From Mesorhizobium sophorae (GTDB lineage: Bacteria > Pseudomonadota > Alphaproteobacteria > Rhizobiales > Rhizobiaceae), in contig NZ_NNRI01000021.1 of the NCBI RefSeq assembly GCF_002270415.1, positions 310,001-374,000 of the forward strand: a stretch of 64,000 nt of DNA, written 5' to 3'. Position 1 is the first letter of the stretch; each line of letters begins with the position of its first letter. The position numbers and the translations under genes were made by a program. Positions 8,377 through 15,373 of the stretch are shown here, piece by piece. The notes under the pieces are model-generated. The model was not told the DNA's origin and did no database searches. It was given only the letters and a program-made list of their open reading frames with translations.

Positions 8377-9540
8377 TACCAAGAGTCATTGGGTTTGACC
8401 GACATGGGCCCATTCTCGCATTCCGATGGATGTGATTGTTTCGGGAGCGGCGAGCAGTTTGTGCCAGGCATCGCACGCGGCGTCGATAATGGCATCGTAG
8501 CTGTCGAAGACGCGGTTTGAGAGCCAGTTCTGCCGCATGTACTGCCAGACATTCTCAACCGGGTTTAATTCGGGCGCACGCGGGGGCAGGAAGATCGGCG
8601 TGATGTTGCGCGGCATGTTGAGGTTGGCGGTGGTGTGCCATCCGGCGCGATCCATGATGAGCACGGCATGCGCGCCCTTTTCGACATGGCGGCTGATCTC
8701 GTCGATATGGAGTTGCATGGCCTCGGTGTCGGCAAACGGCAGCGCGAGAGCTGCGCCGGTGCCCCGAGCCGGGCAGATGGCGCCGAACAGATATGCGCTC
8801 TTGTATCGCTGGTCGGCTGGCTGTCGCGGCCGCGTGCCACGCCTGGCCCACTGCCTTGTGATGCCGTTCTTCTGACCTATCCTGGCTTCATCCTGGAACC
8901 AGAGTTCCACCTTCGTACGCGGCGGCAGGTTGCAAAGATGAGCCTTCAGCGTGCGCTGCCAATTTTTTTGAACGCTTCGATGATATGGGCGTCCTGCGCC
9001 GGGTGGTGCGGCCGTGCGCTCATATGCGAGAAGCCGAGCTTGTGCAGCAGCTTCCCGACATAGCGGGTATCGTAATCGATGCCGAAACGCTCCTTGATGA
9101 TGCGCTTGAGGTCGATGCGCCGCCAGCGCACGACGCCGTCGACGGCGCGATCCGACCCCCTCTCCACGATTGCCGCCAGTTCAGCATTCTGTTGAGGCGA
9201 CAGCCGGCACGGCGGGCCTGACGACCAGTGGTCGACAAGGCCATCGGGGCCGGCCGCGTTGAACCGGTGCACCCAGTCCCGCAGCGTCTGGCGGTCCATG
9301 CCGCCAATCCGCCCCGCATCCGCCCGGCTCATCCCGTCCAGTACCGCAGCGATCGACAACAGCCGGCTGCTCTGCCGCACATCCTTCGACCCACGCGCCA
9401 GGCGACGCAGTTCCGTCGCCGAATAGTCCGTTCGTAACCTCACCGCTGATCCCATGGCCGAATCTCCTTCGGCAACACGGAATCACGCTTCGGAGATGCT
9501 CCAAAATCACAAAAGAGTCAGCACCCGAGACCGTTGGTAT
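8377..9540 (-). mobile_element. IS630-family element inside IS110 copy B
   Basis: Ends read TACCAA at 8377 and TTGGTA at the other side, flanked by TA at 8375-8376 and 9541-9542, the TA target duplication typical of IS630/Tc1 elements. Length is 1164 bp. The transposase is encoded in two overlapping frames. Confidence 0.85.
8386..9455 (-). CDS. IS630-family transposase, two frames joined by a slippery A7
   Basis: The first frame (9455 to 8946) gives the HTH half: LRRLARGSKDVRQSSRLL, MDRQTLRDWVHRFNAAG and RYVGKLLHKLGFSHMSAR. It ends just after a run of seven A on the coding strand (8963-8969). A one-base slip there continues as KNWQRTLKAHL into the catalytic frame (8910 to 8386) with WFQDEARIGQKNG, LIMDRAGWHTT and PELNPVENVWQYM, the complete DDE triad. 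IS630 elements commonly use frameshifting or transcript slippage at such runs, so I treat this as one functional gene. Confidence 0.85.
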
Positions 9541-10023
9541 TATCGACAATCAGGTTTCGGACATTGGCTTCGAATACGCGGCCGGCACCCTTGGGAACGA
9601 CCAGCCCGAATGTCTTCATCAGCCCACGGATCTGATTGGACAGCTCGGTTACGATCTTGATCAGCTGGCTGCGCGCGGCTACCAGTGTGCGGGTCAGCAT
9701 GCTGTCATACTGCTTGACCCGCACCTCCCGGTAAAAACCAACTTCTGCAAGCTGCGCCAGACCGTCTGCATCGTTCGCATCGGTCTTGTTCGGCGCCATG
9801 TCGAGCGCCGCTTTGGCGTGACGGGCATCGATGCAGATCGCCGGCAGGCCTTCCCCCGTCAGCGCATGATAGAACCAGACCGATAAGGGGCCGGTCTCGA
9901 AGACGATCTTCTTCGCGTTGGGCGCACGCTTGCAGATCACTTCGGCCAGCAACTTCGGATCAGATGGGCATTTGCCGCGCCAGCTCCGCTTGCCATTCTG
10001 CCGCACCGAGATCGAGGTCTCTT

Positions 10024-11413
10024 CTGTGGTTGCCGCCCGTGGCGCAAGAAGTTTCTAACCCAAATATGCGAGTGATCGAGTGCGGTCTTCTGTCAGGCCT
10101 TTAAATGCGGCATGTCAAAAGCCGCTGGCCGGTATGGTGATCTGCGGATCAGGTCCAAATCTTTCAAACGAGCTCAGATGCTCAAGAGACTGCACTGGTT
10201 TTCCTGATCCAGATCTGTTCGATCATTTTGCCCATTCGGGTCGTCGCCTTCTTACTCCCTCGCTATCCGACGCCAAGTGGCAGTGGCATATCGATCATGC
10301 TACGGCTGCCCGTGTCGGAACTCGATAATCCTCATTTTTTGTAAGCACGGCCCAAATCGTACGCGCCATTTTGTTGGCCAATGCTATCGCTACAAGCATT
10401 CTTGGCTTTCGCGCGGCCATACGCGCGAGCCATGAGCCTTCGGTGATCGATTTGCGGGTCAGCCAGGTCAGGCGCGACATCGCGCCAATGATTAGCAGTC
10501 GGCGGATATCAGCTTGGCCCGCCTTAGAAATGCGTCCGAGCCGCTCTTTTCCACCGGAGGAGAATTGGCGCGGAACAAGCCCTAGCCATGCGGCAAAGTC
10601 GCGCCCGCACCGAAAGCTCTCTATGGGCGGGGCAAAGGCCTCAACAGCCAGGGCGGTCAACGGGCCGACACCTGGAATTGTTTGTAGTCGCCGCGCCGTG
10701 TCGGCTTCAGCCGCCAGCGCCTTGATCTTCACTGTTCGCGCATCGATGCGGACCGTCTTCTCGGCAATCTGGTCCATCAGGTCGCGGCACTCCTCGCGCA
10801 TCAAATCTGGCAAGTCGCTATTTGGGTTATTGAGGATCTCATCAATGCGTTTCAACTGATGCATTCCCTTCGGAATAACATGGCCATATTCATAGAGGCA
10901 GCCCCTGAGTGCGTTGGCCAGTTCGGTGCGCTGATGCACAAGGCGCTCTCGAGCGCGAAACAAAATTGCCCTGCTTTGTTGCTCGGCAGTCCTTGGATCT
11001 ACGAAGCGCATTTCAGGTCTCTGAGCCGCGATTACGATCGCTTCGGCATCTGCCGCATCGTTCTTCTGACGCTTTACAAAAGGCTTCACGTAATGCGGGG
11101 CGATCAACTTCACCTCATGGCCATACCTGCTCATCTCGCGGGCCCAATAATGCGCGCTGCCACAGGCTTCCATCACGATCACCGCTGGCGGCTGATCGGC
11201 CATAAATTTGGCAAAACTCCCCCGTGACAATTTCTTCCGGAACTTCAGCTCTCCCGTCATCGACGCCCCGTGGTGCTGAAAAACCGTCTTTGCCAAATCC
11301 ACCCCGATCATTGTATCTTTCGTCACGGTTGCCGTCCTTTCCGCTCAGTGGCTGTAAACACCACTATCCTGGCACATTGCGATGCCATCTGGGGAGGGCG
11401 GCAACCACTCCAT
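10024..11413 (-). mobile_element. IS1111-group (IS110 family) element inside IS110 copy B
   Basis: Subterminal inverted repeats GGTTGCCGCCC (10028-10038) and GGGCGGCAACC (11396-11406) identify the IS1111 group. CTT occurs at both outer junctions, and removing the element restores the second half of the 15th codon region of the IS110 gene. Confidence 0.8.
10295..11326 (-). CDS. IS110-family (IS1111 group) transposase
   Basis: A 343-aa DEDD transposase: N-terminal MIGVDLAKTVFQHHG, central VMEACGSAHYW and KNDAADAEAI, C-terminal LQTIPGVGPLTALAVEAFA and DFAAWLGLVPRQFSSGGKERLG. It is distinct from the IS110 protein it interrupts and from the IS1111 copies at 15093 and 50003, though it shares their overall organisation. 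The gene is intact and covers most of the element. Confidence 0.9.
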   Translation of the reverse strand: MTKDTMIGVDLAKTVFQHHGASMTGELKFRKKLSRGSFAKFMADQPPAVIVMEACGSAHYWAREMSRYGHEVKLIAPHYVKPFVKRQKNDAADAEAIVIAAQRPEMRFVDPRTAEQQSRAILFRARERLVHQRTELANALRGCLYEYGHVIPKGMHQLKRIDEILNNPNSDLPDLMREECRDLMDQIAEKTVRIDARTVKIKALAAEADTARRLQTIPGVGPLTALAVEAFAPPIESFRCGRDFAAWLGLVPRQFSSGGKERLGRISKAGQADIRRLLIIGAMSRLTWLTRKSITEGSWLARMAARKPRMLVAIALANKMARTIWAVLTKNEDYRVPTRAAVA

Positions 11414-11632
11414 CTTTCAATGACACATCAAGGCCGATAAATTGGTCCATGGTTGTTGTTCTCCGATTGCTGCTGGGCCCGGCTCCGACTCGTGAGCCCG
11501 TTTTTCATCATATCGGGGAACAACCGCCGCCTATGCGCAAGGGCTACAAATCGGCACGTGGACGCGGCTCCCGCGATTACCCCATGTAATTACTACGCTT
11601 GCGCTGCCTGTGCGGTTGCACAGGTAGGAATA

Positions 11633-12358
11633 TCAGCGATGCGCGGATTTCGAATCGATGAGAAGCGCAACCAACTGGCTTCTGGTCTTTACACCGAGCT
11701 TCCTGCGGGCGTTATCGAGATGAAACTCGGCGGTGCGCTGTGTGATCCCGAGAATGAAGCCCGTCTCCCAGGCCGACTTGCCACGTGCTACCCATTGCGC
11801 ACACTCGTATTCGCGCGCCGTCAAAGGCACACCGTCGACGATCCGGGCAGCGGACAGTTTTCGTCGAACAAACATGTGAAAACAGGTCGCAACGTATGGG
11901 AGATCGTCCTCATAGCGTTCCATGACGCGGAAAAATACAGGATCGCGCTTGTCAGCGGCAAAGGTCATCGCCGCAAAATTACCGCGGTGATCCATAATCG
12001 GGATCGTCAAACCACAGCAAATGCCGAACTGCGCCGCTTCGTCAAAGACCCTCTGCTCGGCTTCTGATGGCTCAACCCCCGGCAGTGCGGAGCCCCATCG
12101 AAATGGGTATCCGCCGCAGCGGGCGCGCACTATGACGGGATCGACGCTCTGGTACTGGTGCTCAAGATAGCGCGCTGTCCAGGGCGCCGGATAGTTCGAG
12201 ATCAGCGTGGGCTTGTCCTTAGAACGCGGCGGGAGCGAGAGGTAGGCGAAGGCGAGCAGATCGAATTGTGAGGCCACATCGCCGAGAGCGCTGCGGAAAT
12301 CGACCTCATCCACGCTGTCCCAAAGCCGTTCCAGAAATCTTTCGAAGACAGGTTGCAT
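11633..12358 (-). CDS. LuxR/TraR-family quorum-sensing-type regulator
   Basis: A 241-aa protein with an N-terminal autoinducer-binding domain (about residues 15-165, containing the W-x-x-x-Y...D region WTARYLEHQYQSVDPV and FRWGSA) and a C-terminal LuxR HTH (PLTAREYECAQWVARGKSAWETGFILGI, then RTAEFHLDNARRKLGV). It resembles TraR/BisR-type regulators of rhizobial plasmids. No luxI-type synthase is present in the window, so it is an orphan here. A perfect 20-bp palindrome sits 41 bp upstream of its start, suggesting autoregulation. The gene lies downstream of, and co-directional with, the aminotransferase, with a terminator in between. Confidence 0.85.
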   Translation of the reverse strand: MQPVFERFLERLWDSVDEVDFRSALGDVASQFDLLAFAYLSLPPRSKDKPTLISNYPAPWTARYLEHQYQSVDPVIVRARCGGYPFRWGSALPGVEPSEAEQRVFDEAAQFGICCGLTIPIMDHRGNFAAMTFAADKRDPVFFRVMERYEDDLPYVATCFHMFVRRKLSAARIVDGVPLTAREYECAQWVARGKSAWETGFILGITQRTAEFHLDNARRKLGVKTRSQLVALLIDSKSAHR

Positions 12359-12398
12359 GTCTGTCCTTAGGTCTTCGGCAACTTGCTTGCAGGTGGCA

Positions 12399-12418
12399 GC
12401 AAGTCCAGGTGGACTTGC
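12399..12418. promoter_or_regulatory. lux/tra-box-like 20-bp palindrome
   Basis: GCAAGTCCA-GG-TGGACTTGC has perfect 9-bp arms around a 2-bp centre, the size and symmetry of lux/tra boxes. It lies between the terminator of the aminotransferase gene and the luxR start at 12358. The regulator encoded next door is the obvious candidate ligand. Confidence 0.6.
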
Positions 12419-12434
12419 AACATCTCAAAAATGC

Positions 12435-12466
12435 GCCCTGCCGGCGGGGAGGTGCACCGGCAGGGC
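12435..12466 (-). terminator. Rho-independent terminator after the aminotransferase gene
   Basis: GCCCTGCCGG and CCGGCAGGGC form a perfect 10-bp stem with a 12-nt loop. In the minus direction it is followed within a few bases by a T5 run (complement of AAAAA at 12427-12431). It lies about 75 bp after the aminotransferase stop and would separate that gene from luxR. Confidence 0.75.
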
Positions 12467-12540
12467 TCGCCGCCCAAAGGCCGCGGTCAAATGGAGGACC
12501 GGACAGCAGCGGAAAAAAAGCTGGTGGGGGCCAGCAAAGA

Positions 12541-13947
12541 TTATACTGCGCCTTCGGCTTTTAGCGCGCGGAACGTCGTGTCAACCGATTTCGCGGTGGC
12601 GTCGACGATGATGTCCACCTCGTCCCTAGTGATGATCAGTGGCGGGGCAAAGCCGAGGATATCGCCATGCGGCATGGCCCGGCCGATGACCCCATTCTCA
12701 AGCAGAGCAGCGGCGGCACGCGCCCCCACCTGGAGTTCGGGCTCAAACGGTACGCGCGCTTTGGGATCTCGCATCAGCTCTACGGCAGACAGGATTCCGA
12801 CGCCCCGAACTTCGCCGACAATAGGATGTCCCTCCAATTCGGCTTTCATACGGGAAAGCCAATAGGGCCCGACATCGCGGACGTGCTCCAGAATGTTTCT
12901 TTCCTTAAGCACTTGAATGTTGGCAAGTGCGGCCGCCGCGCAAAGCGTATGACCGGAATATGTCCAGCCGTGACCGAGAGGTCCGTGCTTCTCCGTTCCT
13001 TCTTCCAGGACCGACCAGACGCGGTCGCCGATAATCGATCCGGAAATGGGGAGGTAGGCGGAACTCAAGCCCTTGGCGATGGTGACGAAATCCGGACGCA
13101 TACCATAGAGGTGGGAACCGAATTTCTCACCGGTTCGCGCGAAACCGCAAACCACTTCATCGGCGATCAGAAGGATATCGTACTTATCCAACACCTCTTG
13201 AATGGCCGTCCAGTAACCCTTTGGAGGCGGAACGATGCCGCCGGTCCCAAGTGCCGGTTCTCCGACAAAGGCTGCGACCGTATCTGGACCCTCAGCAAGA
13301 ATAAGGGTTTCAAGTTCGTCGGCACAGCGCTTGGAGAAGGCTTCCTCAGTTTCGCCCTCATGCGCCTGGCGATAGTAATGTGGCGTCGTTGTATGGCGCA
13401 CCAGGCTCAAAGGCAGGTCGAAAAACTTGTGAAAGAACGGAAGGCCCGTCAGGCTACCGGTGACCAGCCCGGAACCGTGATAACCGCGATGTCGCGAGAT
13501 GATCTTCTTCTTTTCAGGGCGGCCGAGAATGTTGTTGTAGTACCACACCAGCTTGATGTTGGTTTCGTTGGCGTCGGAACCGGAAAGACCGAAATAGACC
13601 CTTCGCATGTTCTGGCCGAAATATTCGACGACCGCCTCCGCCAGGAGAGCAACCGGCTCCGTGCCCTGGCTGGCGTAGACATGGGCGAACGGCAACTCGT
13701 GTGCTTGCCGAGCAATGGCGTCGGCTATCTCGGTGCAGCCATACCCCATATTGACGCAATAGAGCCCGCCAAAACCGTCGAGGCTTTTTCGGCCTTCAGT
13801 ATCCCAGATGTAGACGCCTTCCGCTCTCGCCATGATCCGATTTGGCGTCTCGCCGCGGCTGTGCTTGGCTAAGTGCGTAGACGGATGAAAGACGAAGTTT
13901 CGATCCTTCTCCCGGAGTTGCTCGGTTCCCAGATTGCTCAAGCTCAT
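12541..13947 (-). CDS. Class III PLP-dependent aminotransferase
   Basis: A 468-aa omega-amino-acid:pyruvate-type aminotransferase (SpuC/taurine-pyruvate group by overall look). Visible motifs: the phosphate-binding GLSGSDANETN (about 120-130), the RGYHG loop (154-158), the cofactor Asp in LLIADEVVCGFARTGE (Asp263) and the Schiff-base Lys in VTIAKGLSSAYLP (Lys292). I chose the ATG at 13947 because AGGAGAGGA lies just ahead of it; a longer start at 13986 is unsupported. The substrate is unknown; the gene's relatives beside lrp, fumarase and aldehyde dehydrogenase suggest an amino-acid catabolic role. A remnant of a homologous gene's 5' end is at 32443-32494. Confidence 0.88.
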   Translation of the reverse strand: MSLSNLGTEQLREKDRNFVFHPSTHLAKHSRGETPNRIMARAEGVYIWDTEGRKSLDGFGGLYCVNMGYGCTEIADAIARQAHELPFAHVYASQGTEPVALLAEAVVEYFGQNMRRVYFGLSGSDANETNIKLVWYYNNILGRPEKKKIISRHRGYHGSGLVTGSLTGLPFFHKFFDLPLSLVRHTTTPHYYRQAHEGETEEAFSKRCADELETLILAEGPDTVAAFVGEPALGTGGIVPPPKGYWTAIQEVLDKYDILLIADEVVCGFARTGEKFGSHLYGMRPDFVTIAKGLSSAYLPISGSIIGDRVWSVLEEGTEKHGPLGHGWTYSGHTLCAAAALANIQVLKERNILEHVRDVGPYWLSRMKAELEGHPIVGEVRGVGILSAVELMRDPKARVPFEPELQVGARAAAALLENGVIGRAMPHGDILGFAPPLIITRDEVDIIVDATAKSVDTTFRALKAEGAV

Positions 13948-13982
13948 CGTTCCTCTCCTCGCGATCAGTCGCCGGAGGACAC

Positions 13983-14357
13983 TCAAGCCGCCTCCCTAGC
14001 AAGTAGCATACAGGCAAACACCTCACGAATTTCGCGGGAATCCACGTCTTTTGCCGACGAATTCTCGAAATCGGCATCAAGCGCCGTGAAAACCAAGGCT
14101 TCGGAAGTTTGCCATCGCCTTGGTGCGGAAATGAGGATTGGCGAATTGTTCGTTACGACAAGCTGGTCGAGATCTACCCAACCATTCACGAGGTCAGCGA
14201 AACTGGCCATTGATTTAATGCGGGCGCCGCCGGGTTCTGTTCGTCCGCGTATGTCTGCGAAAGGTGCCGCATAGAATCGGGGGCATGGTAGTACGAGATG
14301 CGCCGTCCGAATGCCGCCATCTGGGAGTCCAGCAGAATCTGCGCGATGCGTTCTTCG
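13983..14357 (-). pseudogene. Scrambled remnant of fumarase N-terminus and lrp C-terminus
   Basis: Read on the minus strand, pieces homologous to the fumarase at 33633-35177 appear in permuted order: IAQILLDSQMAAFGRR, then SYYHAPDSMRHLSQTYADEQ (which precedes it in the real protein), then IKSMASFADLVN. The last is joined directly to DLDQLVVTNNSPI, which matches the lrp C-terminal stretch IDQYYSLVVTKPVKSNSPI. The non-coding part between lrp and the aminotransferase start is also shared with 32495-32640 at lower identity. This is a rearranged, diverged copy of the catabolic locus, cut at 14358 by the IS66 end. Confidence 0.75.
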
Positions 14358-14445
14358 GTAAGCGGTGCGCCCAGGCACCTTCCGCGAAACCATCTGGTGA
14401 TGTGTCTTTGATGGGTCGGTCGTTGGTTTGCTGGGCCGCCGGAGA

Positions 14446-15048
14446 TCACTGCGGATCGTCATAACGGGTGACGTAGTGGAGTTCGCGGAGGGCGGGGATG
14501 ACGAGGGCGATGTCTTTGTAGGCCTCGTGCTCGATGAAGTGCGCGGTCTCGGGCCCCGGCCTGGGCTTGCCGAGGACGGGCCTGCCCTTTTTGTCGACGC
14601 AGTAGATCAGGATCGGCAGCAACAAGCCGTGGTTGGGGTTGTCGAGGTCGAGTAGCCGTTTCCAGCGTTTGATGTTGAGATTCATGGCCGCGTAGAACCC
14701 CTGGCACCACGGCCGGGGGTCGATGCCGCCGCTGGGCTTGGTGGCGAATCGGGGCGCATAATCCTGCGGTCTGTCGAACAGCGTCGCGTTGATCCGGTTG
14801 TGGATCCTGGCGAGGCTGGCAAACACGGCGTGATCGGTTGCAGACCCTTTGGCCAAGACGTCGCGCGGCAACCCCATGAGCGGGCACATCCAGTCTTGCG
14901 GGTCCGCGAACCGGGGCCCGGTGACCGCCGCCGTTACGAAGCCATCCAGCGCCGACATGGTCCGCACCAACGGGCGGGGGGCGGTCTTGGCGGCCATCCA
15001 GGCCTCGAGCGCCTCGTCCGACAGCGCCATGTCATCGATCGCGCTCAT
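14446..15048 (-). CDS. UPF0149/YecA-family protein, IS66 passenger
   Basis: A 200-aa protein with the family pattern LSDEALEAWMAA, MSALDGFVTAAVTGP, DWMCPLMGLP and WCQGFYAAMNLN followed by GLLLPILIYC. It overlaps the tnpC stop (tnpC ends at 15045, this gene begins at 15048) and lies inside the IS66 terminal repeats, so it is a passenger. YecA-like proteins have no assigned activity; the SEC-C zinc motif found in some relatives is absent here. IS1111 lies 45 bp upstream and now separates it from the IS66 promoter. Confidence 0.8.
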   Translation of the reverse strand: MSAIDDMALSDEALEAWMAAKTAPRPLVRTMSALDGFVTAAVTGPRFADPQDWMCPLMGLPRDVLAKGSATDHAVFASLARIHNRINATLFDRPQDYAPRFATKPSGGIDPRPWCQGFYAAMNLNIKRWKRLLDLDNPNHGLLLPILIYCVDKKGRPVLGKPRPGPETAHFIEHEAYKDIALVIPALRELHYVTRYDDPQ

Positions 15049-15373
15049 GCCGCCAAGGAGAGCGGCATCTCTTCGCGGCGCCCCCAGTTCCATATGTGGA
15101 CGGCTCCCGCTTGCAAGTGTTTTTTACAGATATTTTTGATCGGATCGCTTGCTTCCATATGTGCGGCCTTTGTGTGTGGTCGCACATGACCACTGGCCAA
15201 GATGGTTTCCGCAACGCATGTTCCTAACACGGCAACGACCTTGAAAGGCCAATGGAACTGACGGAGTATCACGCGTCTTGGATCGATCGATCGCACCATC
15301 TGCTTTTCTCTTGCAAGTTCACAGCCAGCTCAACACGGTAGCATTCTATTCTGCTCACCGTGATGGCCAATTC

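Larger units (their letters stand above)
7866..11450 (-). pseudogene. IS110 transposase, split into three pieces
   Basis: Reading on the minus strand: the first codons (MDQFIGLDVSLKE) lie at 11414-11450, the middle at about 9543-10023, and the C-terminal part, resuming at GLERIILPLLET, at 7866-8374. The pieces match the intact copy at 4278-5303. The first gap is the IS1111-type element, the second is IS630. No fragment contains the whole DEDD catalytic set, so the protein is not functional. Confidence 0.9.
7697..11592 (-). mobile_element. IS110-family element, copy B, interrupted by IS630 and an IS1111-type element
   Basis: Same element as 4135-5472 in reverse orientation; ATGTAATTA (complement of TAATTACAT) lies at both ends (7697-7705 and 11584-11592). 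IS630 occupies 8377-9540 and an IS1111-group element occupies about 10024-11413. Removing both restores the copy A sequence. Its outer end abuts the luxR gene's downstream region. Confidence 0.8.

Noticed and set aside
11633..12358. Complete quorum-sensing pair
   Set aside because: I looked on both strands for an acyl-homoserine-lactone synthase near luxR and found none.
12667..13872. 401-codon plus-strand frame
   Set aside because: Shadow of the aminotransferase gene, whose PLP-binding motifs are unambiguous.
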